Source of the DNA: an uncultured Psychrosphaera sp.
GTDB taxonomy: Bacteria > Pseudomonadota > Gammaproteobacteria > Enterobacterales > Alteromonadaceae
DNA length: 64,000 bases
Assembly (NCBI RefSeq): GCF_947500655.1
Contig: NZ_CANMSK010000013.1
Span: 1 to 64,000 of the forward strand
Direction of reading: 5' to 3'
Shown: positions 14,212 through 24,257 of the stretch, one piece after another
How positions within the stretch are numbered: the first letter of the stretch is position 1
Layout of the letters: every line of letters starts with the position of its first letter
Program-made: the position numbers and the translations under genes
The notes under the pieces: model-generated
Seen by the model: only the letters and a program-made list of their open reading frames with translations
Database searches by the model: none
What the model was told of the DNA's origin: nothing

Positions 14212-15735
14212 CTACTTCTTAGCTTTTGCCTCTGCAATTTTACCACGCCAAATAGCTGGACCTGTTTCGTGTACGTTGTTACCAGTAGAATCTACGGCAA
14301 CCGATACTGGCATGTCTTCAACTTCAAACTCGTAAATTGCTTCCATGCCTAAGTCACCAAAGGCAACTACGCGAGATTTTTTGATTGCTTTAGACACCAA
14401 ATACGCCGCGCCGCCAACTGCCATTAAGTACACCGCTTTGTTTTTAGCGATTGAATCTACTGTTGCTGGACCACGTTCAGACTTACCTATCATGCCAATA
14501 AGACCTGTGTCTTCTAACATCATGTCGGTAAATTTATCCATACGTGTTGCCGTTGTTGGGCCTGCTGGACCACACACTTCGTCACGTACTGCGTCAACAG
14601 GACCTACGTAATAGATAAAGCGGTTATTAAAATCGACGCCTTCTGGTAAGCCTTCGCCATTGTCTAACATGTCTTTAATACGTTTATGAGCAGCATCACG
14701 ACCTGTTAAGATTTTACCGCTTAGTAAAACGGTTTCACCGGCTTTCCATTCTGCAATTTCTGCTTTGGTGATGTTGTCGACATTAACTCGACGAACGTTG
14801 TCACCCAATTCCCATGTTACTTCTGGCCAATCTTCAACACGTGGTGGTTTAAGATCCGCAGGACCAGAACCATCTAAATGGAAGTGAATATGACGCGTTG
14901 CCGCACAGTTAGGGATCATTACTACAGGTTTTGATGCTGCATGAGTTGGACAAGATTTTATCTTGATATCAACAACGGTCGTTAAACCGCCAAGACCTTG
15001 TGCGCCAATACCTAAGTCATTTACAGCATTAAGAATGTCTACACGTAGTTTTTCTTCAGTTGTTTCAGGTCCTCGTTCAATTAATTCTTGAATATCAACT
15101 GGGTCCATTAACGACTCTTTAGCCATAACTGCGGCTTTTTCAGCGGTTCCGCCAATGCCTATTCCTAACATACCCGGTGGACACCAACCAGCGCCCATTG
15201 TAGGAACGGTTTTTTTGATCCATTCAACAATGTCATCCGACGGATTTAACATCGCCATTTTAGATTTGTTTTCAGAGCCGCCGCCTTTAGCTGCGATCAT
15301 CACTTCAATACCTGCGCCTTTAACTAGCTCGGTATGCACAACAGATGGTGTGTTGTCTTTGGTATTTTTACGTGTACCTGCAGGATCTGCAACTATTGAT
15401 GCGCGTAAAGGGTTGTCTGGATTTAAATATGCTTGGCGTGTGCCTTCATCAACCATTTCTTGTACGGTTAAATCTGTTTTATCCCACTTAACGTCCATAC
15501 CCACTTTAACAAAACAAGTAACAATGCCTGTGTCTTGGCAAATAGGTCTGTGCCCTTCTGCTGACATTCTTGAATTTATTAAGATTTGCGCCATTGCATC
15601 TTTGGCTGCTGGGTTTTGTTCTTTGTTATAAGCAACTTCAACCGCTTTAACGTAATCTAGTGGATGGTAATAAGAAATGTATTGCAGTGCATCTGCAATA
15701 CTTTCTATAAAGTCTTGTTGGCGAATCACAGGCAT
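14212..15735 (-). CDS. fumA: Class I fumarate hydratase
   Basis: A 507-residue iron-sulfur fumarase that interconverts fumarate and malate in the TCA cycle. The N-terminal half contains RPICQDTGIVTCF and the substrate-binding GGGSENKSKMAML, plus CPPGMLGIGIGGTAEKA. The C-terminal half contains NCAATRHIHFHLDGSG and the C of DEVCGPAGPTTATRMD, giving the cluster cysteines. Two-domain architecture (PF05681 then PF05683) and length match class I enzymes; it is not the cluster-free class II FumC. It is followed by a strong terminator. A single-gene unit. Confidence 0.94.
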   Translation of the reverse strand: MPVIRQQDFIESIADALQYISYYHPLDYVKAVEVAYNKEQNPAAKDAMAQILINSRMSAEGHRPICQDTGIVTCFVKVGMDVKWDKTDLTVQEMVDEGTRQAYLNPDNPLRASIVADPAGTRKNTKDNTPSVVHTELVKGAGIEVMIAAKGGGSENKSKMAMLNPSDDIVEWIKKTVPTMGAGWCPPGMLGIGIGGTAEKAAVMAKESLMDPVDIQELIERGPETTEEKLRVDILNAVNDLGIGAQGLGGLTTVVDIKIKSCPTHAASKPVVMIPNCAATRHIHFHLDGSGPADLKPPRVEDWPEVTWELGDNVRRVNVDNITKAEIAEWKAGETVLLSGKILTGRDAAHKRIKDMLDNGEGLPEGVDFNNRFIYYVGPVDAVRDEVCGPAGPTTATRMDKFTDMMLEDTGLIGMIGKSERGPATVDSIAKNKAVYLMAVGGAAYLVSKAIKKSRVVAFGDLGMEAIYEFEVEDMPVSVAVDSTGNNVHETGPAIWRGKIAEAKAKK

Positions 15736-15997
15736 AATTATCTCTATTTGTTTTTCTTATACTAATTCAACATAGTAAGAATTAATAAATTGGCTAGTTT
15801 TACTACAGTTTAAACTATTTGCTAATAATTAATTTAATCCATAAATTAATTTAGGGTTAGCAAAAGGTTACTGAAATTGTTGTATATCGATGATAACCTC
15901 CCACTAAAATTAAGCCAACAAATTAACGTAGCAAAATTACGTTAATTGCTCATTTGTTGAACATTTGTTAATCATTTTTACTGTTTAGGTTTTAGTA

Positions 15998-17404
15998 ATG
16001 CCAAACTCGTTTATTTCTCAGCCTCTTTTTATCCAAGCTTTATCGTTAACCTCTGTTCAATTAGAGCAGTTATTTGCTGTATTACAAAAAGCGCATGGCG
16101 CTATGTTTTTAGACTCAGCATCGGCAGAACATCAAAATAGTAATGTGTCCATTTTTGTTTGGCAGCCTAGTTATACTATTGAAACGATAAACAAAGACAC
16201 TTTTGTTTATTCTGGCGACGAGTTACTTACCACAGTAAATTCAGACCCGTTACAACAAGTGCAACATTATTTAGACAAATTGAATTTAAACGCTGATATA
16301 GGCTCAAATATTCCATTTACTGGCGGCGCGGTGGGTTATTGGGATTATGAATTAGGTGGGCACTTTGAGGCGTTACCATCACCAAAACCATCAGACATAA
16401 CATTACCTAATATGTTTATTGGTATTTATACCTCAGCGATTGTGGTTGATCATCATTCAGGGGATGTTAATTTTGTTAGTCAAGATGCCAACTACAACTC
16501 TCAATGGGACAGCTTACAAAAAATAATTAACAATCTAGCTCCGCAACCAAACAAAAATACTCTAGCGCCATTTAAACTAACCTCACCTTGGTTATCAAAT
16601 ATGACCAAAGATGAATACACACAAAAGTTTAATAGGGTTCAAGAGCATTTATTATCTGGTGATTGTTATCAAATTAACTTAGCCCAACGTTTTAGTGCCG
16701 GTTATCAAGGTTGCGAATGGACAGCGTATAACAAATTACGCCAACAAAACTCAGCGCCTTTTTCTGCTTTTATTCGTCATAAAAATGGAGCGGTATTGAG
16801 TGTCTCGCCAGAGCGATTTATTGAAGTTAAAAACAAGATTATTGAAACCAAACCAATCAAAGGCACCAGACCAAGACACGCCGACAAAAGCAAAGATGCT
16901 GAATTGGCAGAGCAGCTAAAAAGCGCCACCAAAGACCGCGCCGAAAATTTGATGATAGTGGACTTACTGCGTAATGACTTATCAAAAGTGGCGGTTGCAG
17001 GTACCGTAGATGTACCTGATCTATTTGAGATTGAAAGCTTTCCTGCTGTGCATCATTTGGTGAGTAAAGTGACAGCGGAATTAGACTCACAATTTAGCTC
17101 ATTAGATGTATTACGTGGTGCATTTCCTGGTGGTTCTATTACCGGCGCACCAAAAATACGCGCCATGCAAATCATTCACGAATTAGAACCAAATCCAAGA
17201 AGTGTGTATTGTGGTGCTATCGGTTATATAAAACCAAATGGTGATATGGACAGTAATATTTCAATCCGTACTTTAGTTTGTAACCAAAATAAAATTCATT
17301 GTTGGGCTGGAGGTGGTTTAGTTGCTGACTCGGTTTGTAATGATGAATATCAAGAAACCTTAGATAAGGTAAATAAGATTCTGCCCGTATTAGCCAACTG
17401 TTAA
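15998..17404 (+). CDS. pabB: Aminodeoxychorismate synthase component I
   Basis: A 468-residue chorismate-binding enzyme that aminates chorismate to 4-amino-4-deoxychorismate for folate synthesis, working with a PabA glutaminase not in this window. The C-terminal two thirds carries the family signatures YQINLAQRF, PIKGTRPR (the lysine typical of aminodeoxychorismate synthases), KDRAENLMIVDLLRNDL, and FPGGSITGAPKIRAMQIIHELE. The PIKGT lysine favours PabB over anthranilate synthase TrpE, and no trp genes are near. It is followed on the same strand after 57 bp by the Nudix gene nudL, an order common in gammaproteobacteria. Confidence 0.93.
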   Translation: MPNSFISQPLFIQALSLTSVQLEQLFAVLQKAHGAMFLDSASAEHQNSNVSIFVWQPSYTIETINKDTFVYSGDELLTTVNSDPLQQVQHYLDKLNLNADIGSNIPFTGGAVGYWDYELGGHFEALPSPKPSDITLPNMFIGIYTSAIVVDHHSGDVNFVSQDANYNSQWDSLQKIINNLAPQPNKNTLAPFKLTSPWLSNMTKDEYTQKFNRVQEHLLSGDCYQINLAQRFSAGYQGCEWTAYNKLRQQNSAPFSAFIRHKNGAVLSVSPERFIEVKNKIIETKPIKGTRPRHADKSKDAELAEQLKSATKDRAENLMIVDLLRNDLSKVAVAGTVDVPDLFEIESFPAVHHLVSKVTAELDSQFSSLDVLRGAFPGGSITGAPKIRAMQIIHELEPNPRSVYCGAIGYIKPNGDMDSNISIRTLVCNQNKIHCWAGGGLVADSVCNDEYQETLDKVNKILPVLANC

Positions 17405-17461
17405 TTATATTTGTCATATACATATAAGATAAAAACGTTTAAAAAAGAGGAGAACAACTGC

Positions 17462-18067
17462 ATGACACCTGAACAATTTTCTAGCCGCTTTTGTTTGACC
17501 CTTCCTATTGATAAAGAGCTAGGCAACACAGAGGTACTAAGGTCTCGTCTTGTTGCTAATAACAACTCGCAACGTAAAATAATAAACGCTGCGGTGCTAG
17601 TTCCTATAATAAAACGGCCTAGCGGATTAACCTTGTTGTTTACCCAGCGCTCGCAAAATATGCGTCACCACCCGGGTCAAGTTAGCTTCCCTGGTGGCAA
17701 AGAAGATCCAGATGATAGTTCATTACAATACACGGCTTTAAGAGAAACCTTTGAAGAAGTAGGTATTGGACATGATCAAATCACCACCTTAGGCTGGTTA
17801 CCTAACTTTCAAACCATTTCAAATTTCAACCTTTATCCATTAGTAGGATTAATCGAAAATATTGACCAACTATCATTAAACCCTGCTGAAGTAGAAAGTG
17901 CATTTGAAGTCCCTTTAAACCACTTCCTCCAACGAGATAACCACCATATAATAAAGTCTACATTCAATAGCATTGATCATCCAATTCACTTTATGCCATA
18001 CCAAGATAAGTTAATATGGGGTGTAACCGCCGCTATTATCGACCAATTAATCTTACATTTCGAATAA
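17462..18067 (+). CDS. nudL: Nudix CoA pyrophosphatase
   Basis: A 201-residue Nudix hydrolase related to NudL/YeaB, which cleaves CoA to 4'-phosphopantetheine and 3',5'-ADP. The Nudix box is seen as GGKEDPDDSSLQYTALRETFEEVGI, preceded by the CoA-specific LFTQRSQNMRHHPGQVSFPGG. I chose ATG at 17462 because a strong ribosome site (GAGGAG) lies about 10 bases before it; an in-frame ATG at 17411 would give 17 extra residues without such a site. It follows pabB closely and the two are probably co-transcribed. Confidence 0.92.
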   Translation: MTPEQFSSRFCLTLPIDKELGNTEVLRSRLVANNNSQRKIINAAVLVPIIKRPSGLTLLFTQRSQNMRHHPGQVSFPGGKEDPDDSSLQYTALRETFEEVGIGHDQITTLGWLPNFQTISNFNLYPLVGLIENIDQLSLNPAEVESAFEVPLNHFLQRDNHHIIKSTFNSIDHPIHFMPYQDKLIWGVTAAIIDQLILHFE

Positions 18068-18150
18068 GTTTTACTCATGCGTAAGTGGATGTGAATAATT
18101 GAAATCTAAGCTACAATGGTTTCAGTATTTTGAAATGAAGATCCAGATTT

Positions 18151-19539
18151 ATGTTAAGTGTTTTTGATATGTTCAGCGTCGGCATTGGGCCGTCTAGTTC
18201 GCATACCGTTGGGCCAATGAAAGCGGCCTGTGAATTTGTAGAAAGCTTAGATGAAAAAGGTTTACTGCAACAAGTTAGCTTTATCAAAACCGACTTATAT
18301 GGTTCTTTAGGGCAAACTGGTATTGGCCATGGCTCTGGTAAGGCGGTTATTTTAGGATTACTGGGTGAACAACCTGACAGTATAGATCCCGATACCGTCA
18401 CTGAAAAACTTAAACAAATTGAACAAAGTGAAAGCATTCTTTTACTTGGAAAACATAAAGCAAAATTTCCAAGGACTAACTCTATCGTTTTCCATCGTAG
18501 AAAAAGCTTACCCGCTCATTCTAACGGTTTAACCTTTTTTGCTTACGCTAATACAAGTGCAGGCAGTGAGGTTATTTTTGAGCAAACTTATTACTCTATT
18601 GGTGGCGGCTTTATTGTAAAACACCAAGATTTTGAACAACAAAAACAAGCTGCTTTACTTGATGTGATTGAAAATCCAGTGCCTTACGAATTTTCAAGCG
18701 GAGCCGAGCTATTAGAAAAATGTCTAATTAACGGCTTAAGCATTCCAGCATTAATGATGGCCAACGAAAAAACATTCCAAAACGAAAGCTCAGTGAGAGC
18801 TGGGTTAGTTAAATTATGGGATGTAATGCAAGCTTGTATTGACCGTGGAATTAGAACCGAGGGAATTTTACCCGGTGGTTTAAATGTAAAACGCAGAGCG
18901 CCATCATTAAAACGAAAACTGTCCGCTGAACAAAGCAACGATCCACTTATAGTAATGGACTGGGTAAACTTATTTGCCTTAGCCGTGAACGAAGAAAATG
19001 CTGACGGTGGCCGTGTAGTTACCGCTCCTACAAATGGCGCAGCAGGGATTATTCCTGCGGTACTTATGTATTACCATAAGTTTGTAAAACCATTAGATGA
19101 AGATTTGATTGTGCGCTATTTGCTAACCGCAGGTGCTATTGGTATTTTATATAAAAAGAATGCGTCTATTTCTGGTGCTGAAGTTGGTTGCCAAGGTGAA
19201 GTTGGCGTAGCTTGCTCTATGGCTGCTGGCGCGTTAGCTGAAATTCAAGGAGCCAGTGTTGAGCAGGTAGAAAACGCGGCAGAAATTGGCATGGAGCATA
19301 ACTTAGGTTTAACCTGTGACCCAGTTGGCGGTTTGGTGCAAGTGCCATGTATTGAGCGTAATGCAATGGGTGCAATTAAAGCTATTAATGCGGCTCGCTT
19401 AGCGTTACGCGGCACTGGCGGACAAAAAGTATCTTTAGATAAGGTTATTAAAACCATGTGGGATACAGGTAATGATATGAAGTCTAAGTATAAAGAAACT
19501 GCCCGTGGTGGATTGGCTGTAAACATTATTGAATGCTAG
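18151..19539 (+). CDS. sdaA: L-serine ammonia-lyase (iron-sulfur)
   Basis: A 462-residue single-chain L-serine dehydratase that deaminates serine to pyruvate. The N-terminal beta domain begins [20 protein letters not shown], and the C-terminal alpha domain includes [19 protein letters not shown] and the C of [18 protein letters not shown], cysteines of the 4Fe-4S cluster, as well as [15 protein letters not shown]. Length matches E. coli SdaA (454 aa). It is preceded by nudL with an 83-bp gap and followed at 52 bp by galM. Confidence 0.95.
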   Translation: MLSVFDMFSVGIGPSSSHTVGPMKAACEFVESLDEKGLLQQVSFIKTDLYGSLGQTGIGHGSGKAVILGLLGEQPDSIDPDTVTEKLKQIEQSESILLLGKHKAKFPRTNSIVFHRRKSLPAHSNGLTFFAYANTSAGSEVIFEQTYYSIGGGFIVKHQDFEQQKQAALLDVIENPVPYEFSSGAELLEKCLINGLSIPALMMANEKTFQNESSVRAGLVKLWDVMQACIDRGIRTEGILPGGLNVKRRAPSLKRKLSAEQSNDPLIVMDWVNLFALAVNEENADGGRVVTAPTNGAAGIIPAVLMYYHKFVKPLDEDLIVRYLLTAGAIGILYKKNASISGAEVGCQGEVGVACSMAAGALAEIQGASVEQVENAAEIGMEHNLGLTCDPVGGLVQVPCIERNAMGAIKAINAARLALRGTGGQKVSLDKVIKTMWDTGNDMKSKYKETARGGLAVNIIEC

Positions 19540-19591
19540 TATTTAACCTACATTAGGGTTTGGCTAAAATCACTTTATAAAAAGAATAAAA

Positions 19592-20533
19592 ATGATCAAA
19601 ACTTTTACAATTGAAAATCAAGTTGGCGACAGTGTAAATATCATTAATTTGGGTGCTCGCCTTGTAGAATGGCATACTCGAGTTAAAGGCCAATCTAGAA
19701 ACATTATTGTTGGTTACACAGATTATGAATTGTATCGTGAAGATCCTAGTCATATGGGGGCAATTGCAGGCCCTTATGCGAACAGAATTAAAAATGCTCA
19801 AGTTGAAATATCAGGCGTTGCTCATCAATTAGCCGCTAATGAAGGTAATAACATTTTACACAGTGGCAGCAATGCGCTTGAGTCTTGTATGTGGCAAGTA
19901 AAAGAACATTCCACACGTGCAATTACGCTAACATATTGGTTAGAAGATGGATTTAATGGCTTCCCCGGCGCTATCGCTTTTGAAGTTGAATACCGTTTAG
20001 CTGAAAACGAAAGTCAGTTAAAAATAAATATGAATGCAGTCAGCGAAAAAGAAACTATTGTTGGCCCAACAGGCCATGCTTACTTTAATTTATCTGAGCC
20101 TTCGGCAAGTAAACCTGCAAACATTAACCAACATTCTCTATTGTTAAATTGCCAACAATATACTCCCGTCGATAGCGTTGGTATTCCAACAGGAGACATC
20201 GACAGTGTAAAAAATACTGAATTAGATTTCACCCAGCTGAAAAAAATAGACACAACCGCTATTAATCATAACTTTGTAGTTACTGACATTAACCAAGCAT
20301 CTGCGGTATTAATCAGCCCTGAACAAGATTTAACACTTGAAGTTTCCTCTGGTTATCCCGGTTTACAAGTCTATACAGCAGACTATTTATCATCGCCTTT
20401 TATTTCCAGACAAGGAATATGCTTAGAGCCGCAATTTTATCCAGACTCACCGAATATCAAGCAATTCCCATTTTATACCACATCACCTGAGCGCCCTTTC
20501 TCTGAAAAAATCATCTACAAATTAAAAAAATAA
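19592..20533 (+). CDS. galM: Aldose 1-epimerase (mutarotase)
   Basis: A 313-residue galactose-mutarotase-family protein. Family features seen are the substrate-binding segment GAIAGPYANRIKNAQ near residue 52, ANEGNNILHSG near 84, the catalytic histidine in GPTGHAYFNLS near 165, and a C-terminal GICLEPQFYPDSPN whose glutamate is the catalytic base. It interconverts alpha and beta anomers of aldohexoses; the exact sugar is not determinable. No other galactose genes are nearby. It probably shares a transcript with sdaA (52-bp gap). Confidence 0.88.
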   Translation: MIKTFTIENQVGDSVNIINLGARLVEWHTRVKGQSRNIIVGYTDYELYREDPSHMGAIAGPYANRIKNAQVEISGVAHQLAANEGNNILHSGSNALESCMWQVKEHSTRAITLTYWLEDGFNGFPGAIAFEVEYRLAENESQLKINMNAVSEKETIVGPTGHAYFNLSEPSASKPANINQHSLLLNCQQYTPVDSVGIPTGDIDSVKNTELDFTQLKKIDTTAINHNFVVTDINQASAVLISPEQDLTLEVSSGYPGLQVYTADYLSSPFISRQGICLEPQFYPDSPNIKQFPFYTTSPERPFSEKIIYKLKK

Positions 20534-20950
20534 CTTAGCTTTTATAACGTTTAATTGACCTTGCTATTAAAGTTACTATTAAAGTTGTTATTGAATTGAC
20601 TAGTATGCAGCGCTGGAGCATCCGTTCTGCCTTACAGATATGAAAGCGGTTTAGAGCTATTTCATACCTAACTTACATCTTGTACCCCAGATAATCGTTC
20701 TTACAAGCTGCTTTTTTGTATTGTTTTTGGCCGTTTCTTGGTTGATTATCCTCCTTTTAATTCCATCATTTATTAATTGCATAAAAATCACTTGGCATTG
20801 TCTAAACATCTGTGGCAGTCTCAGGCTAGGCTTGATTAAAGTACAAGCTCTAATACTAGATTATTAAGATGTTATAGACAAAGCCGCGCCAAACGTTTTG
20901 TTTATAACAATTCATTATTGTGATTTTGATTTTAAAGGAGAGAACCTTTT
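20534..20950. other. 417-bp non-coding region upstream of asnB
   Basis: No ORF and no RNA family recognised. A good ribosome site AAAGGAGAG ends 10 bases before the asnB start. The sequence AAAGG (20934-20938) can pair with CCTTT (20945-20949), a small hairpin that would cover this ribosome site. The unusually long leader leaves room for regulation, but I see no recognisable riboswitch or leader peptide. Confidence 0.4.
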
Positions 20951-22627
20951 ATGTGTTCTATTTTTGGAGTACTGGACGTTACTACTGACGTTGCAGATTT
21001 ACGAGTTAAAGCGCTAGAGTTATCTGGCTTATTACGTCACCGTGGCCCAGACTGGTCAGGTATTTGGAATAACGACAATGCGATCCTTGCTCATGAGCGT
21101 TTATCGATTGTCGACTTAGAGAATGGCGCGCAACCTCTATATAATCAAAATCGAAATCACATCTTAGCCGTTAATGGCGAAATTTATAATCATAAAGCGC
21201 TTGAAGCTGAGCTAACCACGGATTACACATTCCAAACTCAGTCTGACTGTGAAATTATTTTAGCCTTGTATCAACAAGACGGTCCTTCGTTTTTTGACAA
21301 ATTAAAAGGCATGTTTGCTTTTATCTTGTATGACGATACAGATAACAGCTATTTAATTGCTCGTGATCATATGGGGATCATTCCTCTTTATTATGGTTAT
21401 GACGTAGACGGTCAACTTTATGTTGCCTCTGAAATGAAAGCGCTTGTTCCTGTTTGTAGAACAATTACAGAATTTCCTCCAGGGCATTACTGGTCAAGCA
21501 AAGACGGTGAAATCAAACAATACTACGAAAGAGATTGGTTTGAATATGACGCCGTTAAAGATAACAAAGGCGATGCGAAACAAATTCACGATGCATTAAG
21601 TGACGCCGTTAAATCTCATATGATGTCTGATGTGCCTTATGGTGTATTGTTATCTGGTGGTTTGGATTCATCGGTTATTTCTGCTGTTGCCCAAAAATAC
21701 GCGCAAAAACGTGTTGAAGATGAAGGTAAATCAAAAGCTTGGTGGCCACAGCTGCATTCATTTGCTGTTGGTTTAGAGAATGCCCCTGATTTAATTGCTG
21801 CGCAAAAAGTAGCAGACGCTATTGGTACTATTCACCATGAGATCACATATACAATACAAGAAGGTATTGACGCTATTCGTGATGTTATCTATCACTTAGA
21901 AACGTACGATGTAACAACCATACGTGCATCAACGCCTATGTATTTAATGTCTCGTAAAATCAAAGCCATGGGCATCAAAATGGTGTTATCTGGCGAAGGT
22001 GCTGATGAGTTATTTGGTGGTTACTTATACTTCCATAAAGCGCCAAACCCTAAAGAATTCCATGAAGAAACGGTACGTAAAATTAAACGTCTTCATATGT
22101 TTGATTGTGCCCGAGCGAATAAAGCAATGTCAGCTTGGGGCGTGGAAGCACGTGTTCCATTCTTAGACAAAGACTTTATGGATATTGCGATGCGCACTAA
22201 TCCAGAGCTTAAAATGTGTGGTAACGGAAAAATGGAGAAACACATTTTACGTGAAGCATTTGAAGGTTATTTACCGAAAGAAGTATTGTGGCGTCAAAAA
22301 GAGCAATTCTCTGATGGGGTTGGTTACAGCTGGATTGATTCTTTGGTTGAGTCTGCTGAAGCAAAAGTAACGGATCAATTAATGGCAAGCGCGCAATACC
22401 GCTTCCCACATAATACACCGGACTCAAAAGAAGCTTATTTGTATCGAACTATCTTTGAAGAGCACTTCCCGCTTGATTCAGCGGCTGAATGTGTACCAGG
22501 CGGCAAGTCAGTTGCCTGTTCAACACCTGAAGCATTAGCTTGGGATGCAAGCTTTACCGCAAATGCAGATCCTTCTGGGCGTGCGATGTTTGATGTACAT
22601 AACCAAGGTTATGACGATAAGTCTTAG
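20951..22627 (+). CDS. asnB: Asparagine synthetase B, glutamine-hydrolysing
   Basis: A 558-residue class II glutamine amidotransferase. The N-terminal nucleophile Cys2 follows the initiator Met (MCSIFGVLD); the glutaminase domain has LLRHRGPDWSG and LAVNGEIYNH. The synthetase domain carries the PP-loop LLSGGLDSSVIS near residue 235, LSGEGADELFGGYLYF and RVPFLDKDFMD. It makes asparagine from aspartate, glutamine and ATP. Length matches E. coli AsnB (554 aa). Followed by a strong terminator, so monocistronic. Confidence 0.96.
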   Translation: MCSIFGVLDVTTDVADLRVKALELSGLLRHRGPDWSGIWNNDNAILAHERLSIVDLENGAQPLYNQNRNHILAVNGEIYNHKALEAELTTDYTFQTQSDCEIILALYQQDGPSFFDKLKGMFAFILYDDTDNSYLIARDHMGIIPLYYGYDVDGQLYVASEMKALVPVCRTITEFPPGHYWSSKDGEIKQYYERDWFEYDAVKDNKGDAKQIHDALSDAVKSHMMSDVPYGVLLSGGLDSSVISAVAQKYAQKRVEDEGKSKAWWPQLHSFAVGLENAPDLIAAQKVADAIGTIHHEITYTIQEGIDAIRDVIYHLETYDVTTIRASTPMYLMSRKIKAMGIKMVLSGEGADELFGGYLYFHKAPNPKEFHEETVRKIKRLHMFDCARANKAMSAWGVEARVPFLDKDFMDIAMRTNPELKMCGNGKMEKHILREAFEGYLPKEVLWRQKEQFSDGVGYSWIDSLVESAEAKVTDQLMASAQYRFPHNTPDSKEAYLYRTIFEEHFPLDSAAECVPGGKSVACSTPEALAWDASFTANADPSGRAMFDVHNQGYDDKS

Positions 22628-22669
22628 TTTTAGCTAGTACAAGTTAACAAAAAACAACCTGAATAATTA

Positions 22670-22699
22670 AATAGCCGTTAACCAACGGCTATTTTTTTT
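22670..22699 (+). terminator. Intrinsic terminator after asnB
   Basis: A ten-bp stem AATAGCCGTT/AACGGCTATT with loop AACC, followed by eight T's. It lies between convergent asnB and the NIF3 gene and may serve asnB mainly. Confidence 0.9.
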
Positions 22700-22744
22700 G
22701 CCTGCAAGATAATTTGTATCAATTATATTAAATAAAACAATCCG

Positions 22745-23500
22745 TTAAACTGGATTGTGAATATCAACAAATTCTACATCTAAGCCAAATTCATTCGCTA
22801 AATGCTCACCAAGGGCTTTAATACCGTAACGCTCTGTAGCGTGATGCCCTGCGGCTATAAAGTGAATACCAAACTCTCTAGAGCTATGGATGGTTTGCTC
22901 TGATGCTTCACCAGTTAAAAATGCATCTACACCTAATTCTGCCGCGGTATCAATATATCCCTGCCCGCCACCAGTACACCATGCAATTGACGTTACTAAC
23001 TCATCATTTACCGCATTAATTAAAGGAGTTCTCTGCAATTTAGCTGTTATTAACTCACCAAAGTCCTTTACCGTCATTGGGGTTTTAAGTTTACCCTGCA
23101 TCAATACACCTTTTGGTTTTACGCTTTTCACTGGAACTACATCAATAATATCCAATAAGTGAGCTAACTGTGCGTTATTGCCTAAAGTTGCATGTACATC
23201 AACAGGTAAATGGTAGGCCAATAAGTTGATATCTTGTTTTAACAATTTAGCTAATCTATTCTTTTTTAATCCCGTGATAACTTGAGATTCACCTTTCCAA
23301 AAGTAGCCATGGTGAACCAATATTGCATCAGCATTTTGTTCTATTGCAGCATCAATTAACATTTCACTCGCCGTTACGCCTGTTACTATTTTGTTAATTG
23401 TCGACTTGCCTTCCACTTGTAAACCATTTGGACAGTAATCATTTATATTTTTTGTATCTAAAAGATGATTTAAATACTCAACAAGTTCATTAGATTTCAT
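22745..23500 (-). CDS. NIF3/YbgI-family dinuclear metal protein
   Basis: A 251-residue member of the NIF3 family (YbgI in E. coli), which forms ring-shaped hexamers with a two-metal centre. Ligand motifs are visible: ILVHHGYFW near residue 62, LAYHLPVDVHATLGNN near 98, and the C-terminal FIAAGHHATERYGIKALGEHL. A GTP cyclohydrolase-like activity is often written in annotations but is not established for this subfamily. Convergent with asnB, monocistronic. Confidence 0.92.
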   Translation of the reverse strand: MKSNELVEYLNHLLDTKNINDYCPNGLQVEGKSTINKIVTGVTASEMLIDAAIEQNADAILVHHGYFWKGESQVITGLKKNRLAKLLKQDINLLAYHLPVDVHATLGNNAQLAHLLDIIDVVPVKSVKPKGVLMQGKLKTPMTVKDFGELITAKLQRTPLINAVNDELVTSIAWCTGGGQGYIDTAAELGVDAFLTGEASEQTIHSSREFGIHFIAAGHHATERYGIKALGEHLANEFGLDVEFVDIHNPV

Positions 23501-23685
23501 TTATTTACTTCATTATTCATAGTTACGATTATGTTAAGTGTAATCGTTATTATTCTCCGTTTGTAACTCAATTTGATGTTTTTTCCATTAATTAGCCTTA
23601 ACTTTGACCTATAAGTTGAAATTAAGGCAAAAAGTTTGTATAAACAGGGCTTAATTTAAAATCTTATTAAATTTAGGTAGAATAA

Positions 23686-24117
23686 ATGAGCACTCTAGAC
23701 AAAGAACAAGTCTTGTCTGACTTCACTGAAGCTTACAAAAAAGCAAATGGTAAAGAACCACAAATAGAAGCAAAGGGTGGCTGGTACAGCATTGATGGCG
23801 GAAAAAATGTTCGCTTAGCAGCATTAGTTGATCTAACTGCAGAAGTATCTGGCTCAGCAGCTCCTGCTAAAGCAGCAAAAGCTCCAGCTAAAGAAAAAGC
23901 GCCTGCTAAAGCAGCGACTAAAGCTCCAACCGCAGCGCCAGCTAAAGAAAAAGCACCAGCTAAGAAAAAAGCAGTAGCTAAAAAAGCAGCTCCAGCTGTT
24001 GCAGCTGCAAGCTTTACTGTTGTTAAAAAAGGTGACGGATTCAACCCAGCTAACTCATGGTTAGAATATCTAGCTAGTTTAGATATGGATTGCAGAACAC
24101 CACACGGTTTCTACTAA
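23686..24117 (+). CDS. Alanine/lysine/proline-rich histone-H1-like protein
   Basis: A 143-residue protein in three parts: an N-terminal folded part (1-55, with GGWYSIDGGKNVRLA), a low-complexity middle (about 60-110) built of repeated APAKEKAPAK-type steps like eukaryotic histone H1 tails, and a C-terminal conserved-looking end (FNPANSWLEYLASLDMDCRTPHGFY). I do not know a characterised homologue. The basic middle section suggests nucleic-acid binding. It is convergent with ihfA, with a strong terminator between, which is suggestive but not evidence of a shared role. Confidence 0.7.
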   Translation: MSTLDKEQVLSDFTEAYKKANGKEPQIEAKGGWYSIDGGKNVRLAALVDLTAEVSGSAAPAKAAKAPAKEKAPAKAATKAPTAAPAKEKAPAKKKAVAKKAAPAVAAASFTVVKKGDGFNPANSWLEYLASLDMDCRTPHGFY

Positions 24118-24161
24118 ACTTTATTAAAGTTAGTAAACCCGCCTTATAAATAATAAGGCAC

Positions 24162-24189
24162 AAAAAAACCAGCTATTGCTGGTTTTTTT
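24162..24189 (+). terminator. Intrinsic terminator after the H1-like gene
   Basis: AACCAGC-TATT-GCTGGTT with A's before and seven T's after, so it may work in both directions between this gene and convergent ihfA. A second small hairpin GCCTTAT/ATAAGGC lies just before it (24141-24159). Confidence 0.85.
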
Positions 24190-24257
24190 ATGTCTGCGAT
24201 TAAAAATCGTAACTATTTAGTAAAGTGACCGAACTTAACAGCCACTAACCTTAGACA

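Noticed and set aside
15155..15631. A 158-codon plus-strand frame inside fumA
   Set aside because: It is antisense to the conserved fumA core, has no ribosome site and no family resemblance. It is a shadow frame, as are the long antisense frames in comEC (47775-48371) and pheT (26512-27006).
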